A DNA stretch of 64,000 nucleotides from the NCBI RefSeq assembly GCF_010669145.1, contig NZ_CP048632.1:2366001-2430000 (forward strand). Reading direction: 5' to 3'. Shown piece after piece: positions 8,884-18,755 of the stretch. The stretch comes from Rhizobium oryzihabitans (GTDB lineage: Bacteria; Pseudomonadota; Alphaproteobacteria; Rhizobiales; Rhizobiaceae). Numbering within the stretch: the first letter of the stretch is position 1; each line of letters starts with the position of its first letter. The notes below the pieces were generated by a model that did not search any database, was not told where the DNA came from, and was given only the letters and a program-made list of their open reading frames with translations. Position numbers and translations under genes: made by a program.

Positions 8884-8912
8884 TTCATAATCCCGAAGCC
8901 GACGAAAATCAA
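8884..8912 (-). promoter_or_regulatory. Predicted sigma-70 promoter of metA
   Basis: On the minus strand TTGATT (complement of 8907-8912) and TATGAA (complement of 8884-8889) are separated by 17 bases. The predicted start site falls right at the 5' edge of the SAM-II aptamer, which supports the assignment. Confidence 0.65.
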
Positions 8913-8975
8913 TATCGGCTGATTTCGTCGGGTTTCTGCCTTTCCATTTTTGCCTGAGGTGCGATAAGGCAGGGC

Positions 8976-9629
8976 ATGGATAGAGAACGCTTCACCATTC
9001 TGCTTGGCGGCGATGTGACGGTTACCGACCGCCTGAAGCTGGCGGTTGCGAACAGCCGTGTGATCGCGGCCGATGGCGGCATGCGCCATGCTGCACCGCT
9101 TGATCTTACACCAGAGCTCTGGGTGGGAGATTTCGATTCCGCCAGCGCGGAGCTGATCAGCTCCTGGCCCGATGTGGAGCGCCAACCTTACCCGGCCGCA
9201 AAGGCCGTGACCGATGGCGAGATCGCAGTCTCGGAGGCTCTTGCCCGCGGCGCGGGTTCGCTGGTGCTCGTTGGTGCACTGGGTGGGGCGAGAAGCGACC
9301 ATGCGCTTCAGCATCTTCTTTACGCGGTGGCGCTTGCTGAGCGTGGTCTCGACGTTACGCTGACCTCCGGCGAAGAGGAGGCTCGCCCGCTTCTTGCCGG
9401 TTCCCTGGATATCGATCTGCCACCCGCTTCGCTGTTTTCCGTTGCCGGGCTCACCGCTCTTACGGGGCTTGATATCGGCAATGTGCGTTATCCGCTCAAG
9501 GATTTCTCGCTTGCTTTCGGCTCCTCCCGCACTATTTCCAATGTCGCGAATGGCGGGCTCGTGCATTTCTCGCTGAAAAGCGGCAAAGCCATCGTGCTCG
9601 CCCGCCCTTATGATCTGACCGGAGCCTGA
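8976..9629 (+). CDS. thiN: Thiamine pyrophosphokinase
   Basis: This 217-residue enzyme transfers pyrophosphate from ATP to thiamine to make the cofactor TPP. Family marks are FTILLGGDVTVTDRL at the start, ADGGMRHA, WVGDFDS with the acidic metal-binding residues, DGEIAVSEAL, and GARSDHALQHL. The C-terminal beta-rich thiamine-binding domain contains GNVRYPLKDF and SNVANGGLVHFSL. It is divergent from metA. A thiBPQ uptake operon lies 2.5 kb downstream, so import plus pyrophosphorylation form a thiamine salvage route in one neighbourhood. Confidence 0.9.
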   Translation: MDRERFTILLGGDVTVTDRLKLAVANSRVIAADGGMRHAAPLDLTPELWVGDFDSASAELISSWPDVERQPYPAAKAVTDGEIAVSEALARGAGSLVLVGALGGARSDHALQHLLYAVALAERGLDVTLTSGEEEARPLLAGSLDIDLPPASLFSVAGLTALTGLDIGNVRYPLKDFSLAFGSSRTISNVANGGLVHFSLKSGKAIVLARPYDLTGA

Positions 9630-9633
9630 CGCC

Positions 9634-11460
9634 TTGGCACCCCCAATTTTGAAACTCGATGACATCAAGCTGACTTTCGGCGTGACCCCGCTGCTCGATG
9701 GCGCCAATCTTCAGGTGGAGCCGGGCGATCGCATCTGCCTTGTCGGGCGCAACGGTTCCGGCAAGTCGACCCTGATGAAGATCGCCGCAGGTCTGGTCGA
9801 AGCGCAGTCGGGCGAGGTTTTCCGCCACCCCTCCGCCACCATCCGTTATCTGGAACAAGCGCCGGATTTTGCAGGTTACGACACCGTGCAGGCCTATGCC
9901 GAGGCGGGGCTCGGGCCGGGAGACGATGCCTATCGTGTCACTTATCTTCTCGAGCATCTCGGGCTGACGGGACAGGAACATCCGGAAAGCCTTTCCGGCG
10001 GCGAAGCGCGGCGCGCGGCCCTTGCCCGCGTCATGGCGCCCGAGCCCGATATTCTGATGCTGGACGAGCCGACCAACCATCTGGACCTGCCCACCATCGA
10101 ATGGCTTGAAGGCGAATTGCAGCAGACGCGCAGCGCGTTGGTGCTGATTTCGCACGATAGGCGTTTTCTGGAGAAGGTCTCCACCTCGACCGTGTGGCTC
10201 GATCGCGGCCAGTCGCGCCGTCTCAATCGCGGCTTTGCGCATTTCGAGGAATGGCGTGACAAGGTGCTGGAAGAGGAAGAACTGGAGCAGCACAAGCTCG
10301 GCAAGGCCATCGAGCGCGAAGAACACTGGATGCGTTATGGCGTGACTGCCAGACGCAAGCGCAACATGCGCCGCGTGGGCGAGCTTCAGGCCATGCGCGC
10401 GGAATATCGCGGTCACAAGGGACCGCAGGGCGCGGTGCAGGCGACGGCCGCTGACGTGCGGGAATCCGGCAAGCTGGTCATCGAGGCCGAGGCCATCACC
10501 AAGTCTTATGGCGAGCGCGTGATAATCGCACCGTTTTCGCTGCGGGTGCATCGTGGCGATTGCATCGGTCTCGTCGGCCCGAATGGTGCGGGCAAGACCA
10601 CGCTTCTGAAGATGCTGACCGGACAGCTTGAGCCGGACAGCGGCACGGTGAAGCTCGGCACCAATCTCGAGATAGCGACGCTCGACCAGAAGCGCGAAGA
10701 TCTCAATCCGAACGATACGCTTGCCCATTACCTCACCGACGGGCGAGGCGATAATCTGCTGGTCAACGGCGAACTGAAACATGTGACGGGTTACATGAAG
10801 GACTTCCTGTTCCAGCCGGAACAGGCCCGCACGCCGATCCGCAACCTCTCCGGTGGTGAGCGCGCCCGTCTTATTCTGGCGCGCATTCTGGCAAAGCCGA
10901 CCAATCTGCTCATCCTCGACGAGCCGACCAACGATCTCGATATTGAAACGCTCGATCTGTTGCAGGAAATCGTTGCGGGTTTTTCCGGCACGGTCATCCT
11001 CGTCAGCCACGACCGCGATTTCCTCGACCGCACCGTTACTTCCACCATTGCGCCCGCCAATCCGGACCAGCCGGATGGACGCTGGATCGAATATGCCGGT
11101 GGCTATTCGGACATGATGGCGCAGCGAAAGGGTGCGGCGGAAGAAAAACGCAAGGCGGAGAAGCAGGAAAGGGCGAAGGCCGCACCTTCCGCTTCCGCGT
11201 CGCAGGACCCTTCAAAGGCCAAGGCCAAGCTTTCCTTCAAGCAGAAGTTCGCGCTCGAAAATCTTCCCAAGGAGATGGAAAAGGCGCAGGGCGAAATCGC
11301 AAAGCGCGAGCAGCGCATGGCCGATCCCAATCTCTTCACCAAGGATCCCGCTGCCTTCAACACGCTGGCGCAGGAAATGACAAAGCTGCGCGAAAAGCTT
11401 GAAGCCATGGAAGAGGAATGGCTGGAGCTGGAGATGCTGCGCGAGGAAATTGAGGGGTGA
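9634..11460 (+). CDS. ABC-F family ATPase (Uup-like)
   Basis: This 608-residue soluble protein contains two ABC ATPase domains and no membrane segment. The first has GRNGSGKST, LSGGEARRAALARVM and MLDEPTNHLDL. The second has GPNGAGKTT, LSGGERARLILARIL and LILDEPTNDLDIE. The domains are joined by a charged linker (about residues 205-260, EEHWMRYGVTARRKRNMRR) as in Uup. A lysine/glutamate-rich coiled C-terminal tail (about residues 500-608) is also Uup-like. ABC-F proteins act on ribosomes or DNA repair intermediates rather than in transport. The likely start is the TTG at 9634, four bases after thiN ends, so the two are co-transcribed. Confidence 0.88.
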   Translation: MAPPILKLDDIKLTFGVTPLLDGANLQVEPGDRICLVGRNGSGKSTLMKIAAGLVEAQSGEVFRHPSATIRYLEQAPDFAGYDTVQAYAEAGLGPGDDAYRVTYLLEHLGLTGQEHPESLSGGEARRAALARVMAPEPDILMLDEPTNHLDLPTIEWLEGELQQTRSALVLISHDRRFLEKVSTSTVWLDRGQSRRLNRGFAHFEEWRDKVLEEEELEQHKLGKAIEREEHWMRYGVTARRKRNMRRVGELQAMRAEYRGHKGPQGAVQATAADVRESGKLVIEAEAITKSYGERVIIAPFSLRVHRGDCIGLVGPNGAGKTTLLKMLTGQLEPDSGTVKLGTNLEIATLDQKREDLNPNDTLAHYLTDGRGDNLLVNGELKHVTGYMKDFLFQPEQARTPIRNLSGGERARLILARILAKPTNLLILDEPTNDLDIETLDLLQEIVAGFSGTVILVSHDRDFLDRTVTSTIAPANPDQPDGRWIEYAGGYSDMMAQRKGAAEEKRKAEKQERAKAAPSASASQDPSKAKAKLSFKQKFALENLPKEMEKAQGEIAKREQRMADPNLFTKDPAAFNTLAQEMTKLREKLEAMEEEWLELEMLREEIEG

Positions 11461-11552
11461 CTGCGGTCGCGATTTCTTGACTGAGGCCTCATCCGCCTTT
11501 GACAGGGAGGCGGAATTGCCGTTTCCTGTGCGGGTTCGGAGGAGTTCAGAAA

Positions 11553-11945
11553 ATGCGCATGATCTTCGTCAATCTGCCGGTCAAGAATATCGAGACATCC
11601 AGAAGCTTCTTCACGGCTCTCGGTTTCAGCTTCAATCCGGAATATTCGGATGACCGCACGCTCTGCATGATCGTTGAGGAGAACATCTTCGTGATGCTTC
11701 TCCAGGAAGAGCGTTTTCGCGATTTCATCAATGGCGATATCGCCGATGCGACGCGCAGCACAGAGGTGTTGACCTGTCTTACGGCGGGAAGCCGCGAAGA
11801 AATCGACCGGATGATCGAAACGGCGCTTGCTTCCGGCGGAAGCGGCTGGAAACCTGTTCAGGACCATGGCTTCATGTATGCCGGCAGCTTTCAGGATCCG
11901 GACGGTCACGTCTGGGAACTGGTCCATATGACGGCGCAGGGCTGA
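11553..11945 (+). CDS. VOC-family (glyoxalase/bleomycin-resistance fold) protein
   Basis: This 130-residue protein has the vicinal-oxygen-chelate pattern: an N-terminal MIFVNLPVKNIETSRSFFTA segment and a C-terminal AGSFQDPDGHVWELVHM with a metal-binding Glu or His. It resembles the glyoxalase-like (YaeR/PhnB-type) hypothetical proteins, whose substrates are mostly unknown. The ATG at 11553 has GGAGGAG about 10 bases upstream and removes an unlikely basic extension. It lies between the ABC-F gene and the TPP riboswitch. Confidence 0.8.
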   Translation: MRMIFVNLPVKNIETSRSFFTALGFSFNPEYSDDRTLCMIVEENIFVMLLQEERFRDFINGDIADATRSTEVLTCLTAGSREEIDRMIETALASGGSGWKPVQDHGFMYAGSFQDPDGHVWELVHMTAQG

Positions 11946-11999
11946 CGGCAGCCATCTTGCCAATCAGAGACGGCGGGACTACATCATCATCATGATCTA

Positions 12000-12088
12000 A
12001 CGGGGTGTCTTTTGTGCTTGCGTGCAAAAGGCTGAGAGGCTTGCCAACCCGAAGAACCTGATCCGGTTCATACCGGCGGAGGGATTAG
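12000..12088 (+). promoter_or_regulatory. TPP riboswitch (THI element) of thiBPQ
   Basis: The conserved THI-box parts occur in order: CGGGGTGTC, a variable stem CTTTTG/CAAAAG, GGCTGAGAGGC, AACCCGAAGAACCTGATC, then a CCGG/CCGG hairpin with TACCGGCGGAGGGA. This aptamer binds thiamine pyrophosphate and lowers expression of thiamine genes. It ends 50 bases before the thiB start. GGCAAGC at 12099-12105 is complementary to GCTTGCC at 12039-12045 inside the aptamer and may be part of the switch. Confidence 0.95.
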
Positions 12089-12138
12089 ACGGCTTCAAGG
12101 CAAGCGGCTATTTCCCTTTTTGTTATGAGGAGGTACCC

Positions 12139-13151
12139 GTGCGCCGTCGTCTTTTCCCGAGTTTTCTCGTTGCCGCTTCGCTGTTTCTGCCCGGTCTTGC
12201 CGCTGCGCAAGATAAACAGGAACTGACCGTCTACACCTATGAAAGCTTCGTTTCCGAATGGGGTCCCGGCCCCAAGGTGAAGGAAGCCTTCGAGAAGGTC
12301 TGCGGATGCACGCTCAATTTCGTTGGCGTGGCGGATGGTGTTGCGCTTCTCAACCGTCTGAAGCTTGAAGGCGCAGGGTCCAAGGCGGACGTCGTCGTTG
12401 GTCTCGACACCAATCTGGTCGCGGAAGCGAAACAGACCGGTCTCTTTGATGTCAGCGGCATCGATGCATCGGCGGCCAAGGTGCCGGGCGGTTACAAGGA
12501 CGATGTTTTCGTGCCCTACGACTACGGGCATTTCGCCGTCATCTATGACACGCAGACGGTGAAAAACCCGCCGACGAGTCTCAAGGACCTCGTGGAAGGC
12601 GACCCCTCGCAGAAGATCGCCATTCAGGACCCGCGCACTTCCACGCCGGGGCTTGGCCTGCTGCTCTGGGTAAAGTCGGTTTATGGCGACAAGGCCCGGA
12701 AGCCTGGGCGAAGCTCAGAAAGCGCATCCTCACCGTCACGCCGGGCTGGTCGGAATCCTATGGCCTCTTCACCAAGGGTGAGGTTCCGATGGTGCTCTCC
12801 TACACCACGTCGCCTGCCTATCACATGGTCTCGGAAAAGACGGATCGCTATCAGGCCGCGGCTTTTTCCGAGGGGCACTACATCCAGATCGAGGTTTCCG
12901 GCCTTCTCAAAAACGCGCCGCATAAGGAACTGGCGAAGCAGTTCCTCGCTTTCACGCTGACATCAGGATTTCAGGATGCCATTCCGGAAAACAACTGGAT
13001 GATGCCGGTCGCTGAAACGTCCAAGCCCCTGCCCGAGGCGTTCTCCAAACTCGTCGTGCCGCAGAAGACATTCCTGATGGACCCGGAAGAGGTGGCGAAG
13101 AACCGCAAGGCCTGGATCGACGAATGGCTTGCAGCCATGAGCATGAATTGA
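12139..13151 (+). CDS. thiB: Thiamine ABC transporter, substrate-binding protein (frameshifted as read)
   Basis: ThiB is the periplasmic receptor for thiamine and TPP. It starts at a GTG with GAGGAGGT upstream and has a clear signal peptide ([18 protein letters not shown], then AAAQ). Mature signatures are [18 protein letters not shown], the [19 protein letters not shown] region, [14 protein letters not shown] and [14 protein letters not shown]. The frame breaks at the CCC at 12695-12697. Adding one C restores [17 protein letters not shown] and continues through [20 protein letters not shown] to the stop at 13151, giving 337 residues. A TPP riboswitch precedes it and thiP and thiQ follow. Confidence 0.9.
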
Positions 13152-13170
13152 GGAAGAGGCACGCCCGCGC

Positions 13171-14794
13171 ATGATGCTGCGTCGCGACTACAGGTGGTCG
13201 ATCATTGCCGGAACGGCGGCCTTTGCCGCCGTTTTCCTGTTCATGGCGCTCGCTGTCGCGGCCCTTCTGTCTTTCGATGCCGGTGCACCCGCCGCCGGCA
13301 TCATGGATGCCTATACGCTGCGCATCCTGCGTTTCACGCTTTATCAGGCAACGCTGTCGACCGTCCTATCGATCCTTCTAGGCCTGCCGGTGGCACTGGC
13401 GCTCTCCCGCCGACAAGATTTTCCGGGGCGGATATGGATCATCCGGCTAATGGCGGTGCCGATGGGGCTGCCGGTCATTGTCGGCGCCTTCGGCATCATC
13501 GCCATCTGGGGCAGGCAGGGTGTTTTGAATACGGCCCTTGTTTTTGCAGGTGCGGATGAGCCCTTCAGTATTTATGGCCTTTCCGGCATCCTCATCGCGC
13601 ATGTGTTTTTTAATCTGCCGGTCGCGGTGAGGCTGATGCTGGCCGGGCTGGAGCGCATTCCGGGCGAATATTGGCGCATGGCCGCGAGCCTCGGCATGGG
13701 GCCGGTTGCGGTTTTCCGTTTCATCGAATGGCCGACGGTCTCGCGACTGGTTCCCGGCATTGCCGGGCTTGTCTTCATGCTGTGCGCCACAAGCTTCACG
13801 CTCGTGCTTCTGCTGGGCGGCGGGCCGGCGGCAACGACACTGGAAGTGGCGATCTATCAGGCGCTCCGGTTCGATTTCGATCCGCAGCGGGCGATTGCAC
13901 TTTCGGTTCTGCAGATCGCCCTCACGGCGATACTGCTTGGCCTTCTCGCCTTTTTGCCATCGCCCGAGGCGGAAATTGCCTCGCTTGGCCGTCCCATTCG
14001 CCGTTTCGACGGCAAGGGCTCTGGTGCCCGTCTTTGGGACGGGATGGCCATCGCTTTTGCTGTTCTGCTGATTGGTCTTCCGCTTGTCGCCATAACAGTC
14101 TCAGGTCTGAATGCCGACCTGCTGCGCCTGCTGTCGGCGCCGATCTTCCTACGCGCTGCTGCGACCAGCCTTGCCATCGCCCTGCTATCCGCAGCCCTTG
14201 TCGTGCTCTGCTGCTTCGCGATCATCCGTGCGCGCCAGGCTGTGGCTTCCGGACGGCATGCCGCCCGACCGCTGCGATTTCTGTCCACCACGCTCGGGCG
14301 GGGTCTTCGCTTGTGCTCCTGGTGCCGCCCGTCGTGCTGGGAAGCGGGTGGTTCCTGCTGTTGCGGCCCTTTGGAGATGTCAGCGTTTATGCTCCCGTTC
14401 TTGTGGCGCTGATCAACATGCTGATGGCGCTGCCGCTTGCCATGCGGGTGCTGGAGCCAGCCTTCACCAGCCATTTTTTACGCACGTCTCGGCTCTCCGC
14501 CAGCCTTGGGCTTCAGGGACTGACGCGGCTGCGGTTTGCCGATCTGCCGGTTCTGCGGCGGCCTTTACTCATGGCGTTTTCCTTTGCCATGGCCCTCTCG
14601 CTCGGCGATCTCGGGCGGTTGCCCTGTTCGGTTCGGAAAGTTTCGTGACCTTGCCATGGCTGGTCTATAGCAATATGGGCAGCTACCGCACCAATGATGC
14701 CGCCGGATACGCATTCATTCTTGGCATCGTCTGCCTGCTGCTTGCCGCCGGCGGTGTTTCACGGCAATCCCAATCAGCAAGGGCGAACATATGA
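13171..14794 (+). CDS. thiP: Thiamine ABC transporter, permease (two frameshifts as read)
   Basis: ThiP is the membrane subunit of the thiamine importer, with two fused permease halves and about 12 membrane segments. The first half has the EAA-type loop [20 protein letters not shown]; the second has [20 protein letters not shown]. Two breaks occur. The GGGG at 14300-14303 needs one more G (giving [15 protein letters not shown]), and the GGG at 14613-14615 needs one more (giving [14 protein letters not shown]). With both repaired the product is 541 residues. Its TGA overlaps the thiQ ATG at 14791-14794, as expected for a coupled operon. Confidence 0.88.
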
Positions 14795-15507
14795 CGGGCG
14801 ATGAATTTGCCGTGGGGCTGGACAAGGTCACGCTGAGGCTTGGAACGCAGGATTTCGATCTTGATTGCACCTTCCCGCAAGGCCAGACGACGGCCGTGGT
14901 CGGGGCCTCCGGTTCGGGAAAGTCGACGCTCCTCAATCTCATCGCTGGTTTCGAGGTTCCCGATTCCGGGCGCGTCCTGATCGGCGGGCAGGACATGAAG
15001 GCGCTCGATCCTTCCGAAAGGCCGGTTTCATCGATCTTCCAGGACAATAATCTTTTCGCCCATCTCGATATCTTCACCAATGTCGCGCTCGGCATCAGCC
15101 CCGGGCTGAAACTGCGGGCGGAAGACCGGCAGAGGATCGACGTGGCGCTTACACGCGTGGGACTTGCCGGTTTTGACAAACGTTTGCCCGGAACGCTTTC
15201 CGGCGGGGAAAGGCAGAGGGCGGCGCTGGCGCGTGCGCTGGTCCGGAAAAGACCTGTCATGCTGCTCGACGAACCTTTCGCGGCCCTCGATCCGGGGTTG
15301 CGGGCGGGCATGGCCTCCCTGCTTCTGGACTTGCATGCTGAAACAAAAAACACGGTGATTATTGTCACCCACCATCCCGAAGACATAAAAAAGCTGGCGC
15401 AGCGGGTGGTTTTTCTTGATCGTGGCCGGGTCGTCTACACTGGCGCGACCGCAGATTTCTTCGCCACACAAAATGTGAAGGCGGTGGAGAGTTTTCTGAA
15501 CGGCTGA
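14791..15507 (+). CDS. thiQ: Thiamine ABC transporter, ATP-binding protein
   Basis: ThiQ energises thiamine import. The 238-residue protein carries Walker [10 protein letters not shown] near residue 41, the signature [15 protein letters not shown], Walker [13 protein letters not shown], and the H-loop [11 protein letters not shown]. The Q-loop region reads [22 protein letters not shown], characteristic of ThiQ. It overlaps the thiP stop by four bases, is the last gene of the thiBPQ operon, and is controlled by the TPP riboswitch at 12000. Confidence 0.93.
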   Translation: MTGDEFAVGLDKVTLRLGTQDFDLDCTFPQGQTTAVVGASGSGKSTLLNLIAGFEVPDSGRVLIGGQDMKALDPSERPVSSIFQDNNLFAHLDIFTNVALGISPGLKLRAEDRQRIDVALTRVGLAGFDKRLPGTLSGGERQRAALARALVRKRPVMLLDEPFAALDPGLRAGMASLLLDLHAETKNTVIIVTHHPEDIKKLAQRVVFLDRGRVVYTGATADFFATQNVKAVESFLNG

Positions 15508-15748
15508 TCGCCTTATTTTCGACGCGCCTCGCTGGCAATCGCTTTAGATGACTTCAATGGCGCTAATTTGCACTTGCCAGTTTCAAGTTGTTGCCCGAGA
15601 AAAGACGAGAATTATTGCGTTCTTCAGGAATATTCCGGACTTGATGGATCGTTTTTACCGTTTCGACATTCATGGCTCGTTGGGGCGAATCTGTTATTCT
15701 GGTCTGCAATTAACGGATGATCAGGAACGTTAGGGGCAGGCATAGAGA

Positions 15749-17275
15749 ATGAGAAATAGCATGACTGCACAGGGGAGGCTCTTCTCCCGTTCAGGCCTTA
15801 GCCGTTCGGGCAGGATGGCTGCCGCGTGGTCTTTGCTGACGGCGTCCGCTGTGCTCCTGTCGTCGTGCCAGTCTCTCTTCAGCCCGGCCTACCAGTCCAC
15901 CTTGCGCCCCTCGGACAATCCGCAGACCGTGGAAGAGGTGCAGAAGAACGATCCCCGTGCCCAGATGGGCGCGCGTGAACATCCGCGTATCGTGGCGAGT
16001 TATGGCGGCGAATATCGTGACGCGAAGACGGAGCGGCTCGTCGCGCGCATCGCCGGTGCTCTGACAGCCGTTTCGGAAAACCCGCAGCAGTCCTACCGCA
16101 TCACCATCCTCAATTCGCCTGCCATCAACGCCTTTGCGCTGCCGGGCGGTTATCTCTACGTGACGCGCGGGCTTCTCGCGCTCGCCAACGATGCCTCGGA
16201 AGTCGCAGCCGTGCTGTCGCATGAGATGGGCCATGTCACCGCAAACCACGGTATCGAGCGCCAGCGCCGGGAAGAGGCGGAGGTGATTGCGAGCCGCGTG
16301 GTTGCCGAGGTTCTGTCGAGCGATCTTGCCGGCAAGCAGGCGCTTGCACGTGGCAAGCTGCGGCTCGCGGCCTTTTCGCGCCAGCAGGAATTGCAGGCGG
16401 ATGTGATTGGCGTGCGCATGTTGGGTGAGGCCGGTTATGACCCCTTTGCATCGCCGCGTTTTCTGGATTCCATGGCCGCCTATGCGCGTTTTTCCTCGGC
16501 CGATCCGGAAAACGACCAGAGCCTCGACTTCCTTTCGAGCCACCCCAACACGCCGCAGCGCATCGAGCTTGCGCGCCGGCACGCCCGTGCCTTTGGCCAG
16601 GAGGGGCAGGTCGGGGACCGTGGGCGCGACTGGTTTCTGGATGGCATAGACGGCCTGCTTTATGGCGACAGCCCGCAGGAAGGTTACGTCAGGGGCCAGA
16701 CGTTCCTCCACGGAACGCTCGGAATCCGCTTCGACGTGCCGGAAGGTTTCGTCATCGATAACAAGGTGGAGGCGGTGCTTGCAACGGGGCCGGGCGATAT
16801 GGCGATCCGTTTCGACGGCGTGGCCGACCCGAAGCAGACCACCCTTGCCAATTATCTGACCAGCGGCTGGGTTGCCGGCCTGATACCGGAAACCGTGAAG
16901 GAAACGCAGATCAACGGCCTGGAAGCCGCCACAGCCCGGGCGACCGCCGACAAATGGGATTTCGACGTGACCGTCATTCGTGTCGGGCAACAGATATTCC
17001 GTTTCCTGACGGCGGTGCCGAAGGGCAATGCGCAGCTTGATTCCATCGCCAACGTGCTGCGCACAAGCTTCCGCAAGATGACTCCGTCGGAGATCGCTTC
17101 ACTGAAGCCGCTGCGGGTGCGGGTGGTGACGGTGAAGTCCGGTGAAACCGTGGCAACGATCGCCGCGCGGATGATGGGGACCGACCGGAAGCTCGACATG
17201 TTCCGCATGATCAATGCGATGAGCGCCACCGCTACGCTTCAGCCCGGCCAGCGGGTGAAGATCATTTCGGAATAA
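15749..17275 (+). CDS. M48-family zinc metalloprotease lipoprotein with C-terminal LysM domain
   Basis: This 508-residue exported protein has a lipobox (LLSSC, Cys40) and a peptidase M48 domain with the zinc motif HEMGH at residues 158-162. A further acidic zinc ligand is in QELQADVIGVRML. A TPR-like spacer region and a C-terminal LysM domain (about residues 456-508, VKSGETVATIAARMMG to LQPGQRVKII) follow. It resembles the BepA/LoiP group, which tends outer-membrane assembly; LysM would hold it at peptidoglycan. It stands alone, 241 bases after thiQ, and ends in a shared terminator with the convergent leuC. A second ATG four codons in is an alternative start. Confidence 0.88.
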   Translation: MRNSMTAQGRLFSRSGLSRSGRMAAAWSLLTASAVLLSSCQSLFSPAYQSTLRPSDNPQTVEEVQKNDPRAQMGAREHPRIVASYGGEYRDAKTERLVARIAGALTAVSENPQQSYRITILNSPAINAFALPGGYLYVTRGLLALANDASEVAAVLSHEMGHVTANHGIERQRREEAEVIASRVVAEVLSSDLAGKQALARGKLRLAAFSRQQELQADVIGVRMLGEAGYDPFASPRFLDSMAAYARFSSADPENDQSLDFLSSHPNTPQRIELARRHARAFGQEGQVGDRGRDWFLDGIDGLLYGDSPQEGYVRGQTFLHGTLGIRFDVPEGFVIDNKVEAVLATGPGDMAIRFDGVADPKQTTLANYLTSGWVAGLIPETVKETQINGLEAATARATADKWDFDVTVIRVGQQIFRFLTAVPKGNAQLDSIANVLRTSFRKMTPSEIASLKPLRVRVVTVKSGETVATIAARMMGTDRKLDMFRMINAMSATATLQPGQRVKIISE

Positions 17276-17284
17276 AGCTCAAAG

Positions 17285-17309
17285 AAAAACCCCGGATCGC
17301 TCCGGGTTT
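17285..17309. terminator. Hairpin between convergent M48 gene and leuC
   Basis: CCCCGGA/TCCGGG surround a TCGC loop, with an A-run before and TTT after, so it can act in both directions between the two gene ends. Confidence 0.75.
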
Positions 17310-17333
17310 GCTGTTCAAGCCGTCGTCCGGCAA

Positions 17334-18755
17334 TTATTGCCACTCACGCACATCGACAAAATGACCTGCGATGGCTGCTGCCGCCGCCATGGCGGGAGAG
17401 ACGAGGTGGGTGCGGCTCTTGTAACCCTGACGGCCTTCGAAGTTGCGGTTCGAGGTGGAGGCACAGCGTTCGCCGGGCTTCAGGCGGTCGTCATTCATGG
17501 CAAGGCACATGGAGCATCCCGGTTCGCGCCATTCAAAACCGGCTTCGAGGAAGATCTTGTCCAGACCTTCCTTCTCCGCCTGTTCCTTCACGAGACCGGA
17601 GCCGGGCACAATCATGGCCGAAACGGTGGGAGCCACCTTGCGGCCATCGACGATCTTCGCGGCTGCACGCAAATCCTCGATACGACCATTGGTGCAGGAA
17701 CCGATGAAGACGCGATCGATGGCAATATCGGTGATGCGTGTGCCGGGTTTCAGGCCCATATAATCCAGCGCACGCCACTTGGAAGTACGCTTGTTTTCTT
17801 CCTCGATATCATCCGGATTGGGAACGATGCCCTCTACGGAAGTCACGTCCTCAGGCGAAGAACCCCAGGAGACGATCGGCGGCAGGTTGGCCGCGTCGAG
17901 CACCACGACCTTGTCATAGTGGGCGCCTTCGTCGGATTTCAGCGTTTTCCAATAGGCGATGGCCTGTTCCAGCGTTTCGCCCTGCGGTGCGCGCGGCTTG
18001 CCCTTGATGTAATCGAAGGTGGTCTCATCCGGTGCGATCAGACCGGCGCGGGCTCCGCCCTCGATGGTCATGTTGCAAACCGTCATGCGGCCTTCCATGG
18101 AGAGTGACCGGATCGCCTCGCCTGCAAATTCGATCACATGGCCGGTTCCACCCGCCGTGCCGATCTCACCGATGATAGCGAGGATGATGTCCTTGGCGGT
18201 AACGCCATCCGGAACCTTGCCATCGACACGCACCAGCATGTTCTTGGCCTTCTTCTGGATCAGTGTCTGGGTCGCCAGAACATGCTCCACTTCAGACGTG
18301 CCGATACCATGCGCCAGCGCGCCGAAAGCGCCGTGGGTGGAGGTGTGGCTGTCGCCGCAGACGATCGTCATGCCCGGCAGGGTAAAGCCCTGTTCAGGGC
18401 CGACGATGTGGACGATGCCCTGGCGCTTGTCACGCTCGGAATAATATTCGACACCGAAATCCCTGGCGTTCTGCGCAAGCGCTTCCACCTGGATGCGGCT
18501 TTCCTCATTCTTGATGCCTTCCAGCCGGTCGGCTGTGGTGGGCACGTTATGATCAACGACAGCGAGTGTGCGGGTGGGCGAATGGACCGGTCGACCGGCG
18601 ATGCGCAGGCCTTCGAAGGCCTGCGGGCTCGTCACCTCATGGACGAGGTGACGGTCGATGTAGAGAAGACAGGTACCGTCCGGATCACGATTGACGACGT
18701 GGTCGTCCCAGATCTTGTCATAGAGGGTGCGGGGCAGGGTGCTGGATGCGCTCAT
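17334..18755 (-). CDS. leuC: 3-isopropylmalate dehydratase, large subunit
   Basis: LeuC with LeuD isomerises 2-isopropylmalate to 3-isopropylmalate in leucine synthesis. The 473-residue protein shows the aconitase-family marks [17 protein letters not shown] [18 protein letters not shown], and three iron-sulfur cysteines: one in [13 protein letters not shown] and two in [13 protein letters not shown]. It ends with [23 protein letters not shown]. No leuD is adjacent in this window, as is common in Rhizobiaceae where the leu genes are scattered. Confidence 0.96.
   Translation of the reverse strand: MSASSTLPRTLYDKIWDDHVVNRDPDGTCLLYIDRHLVHEVTSPQAFEGLRIAGRPVHSPTRTLAVVDHNVPTTADRLEGIKNEESRIQVEALAQNARDFGVEYYSERDKRQGIVHIVGPEQGFTLPGMTIVCGDSHTSTHGAFGALAHGIGTSEVEHVLATQTLIQKKAKNMLVRVDGKVPDGVTAKDIILAIIGEIGTAGGTGHVIEFAGEAIRSLSMEGRMTVCNMTIEGGARAGLIAPDETTFDYIKGKPRAPQGETLEQAIAYWKTLKSDEGAHYDKVVVLDAANLPPIVSWGSSPEDVTSVEGIVPNPDDIEEENKRTSKWRALDYMGLKPGTRITDIAIDRVFIGSCTNGRIEDLRAAAKIVDGRKVAPTVSAMIVPGSGLVKEQAEKEGLDKIFLEAGFEWREPGCSMCLAMNDDRLKPGERCASTSNRNFEGRQGYKSRTHLVSPAMAAAAAIAGHFVDVREWQ

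Noticed and set aside
9532..11010. Open frame of 492 codons on the minus strand
   Set aside because: Antisense to the ABC-F ATPase gene.
15548..15733. Small ORF between thiQ and the M48 gene
   Set aside because: No ribosome site, no family, and typical of chance frames; the region is better seen as a promoter region.
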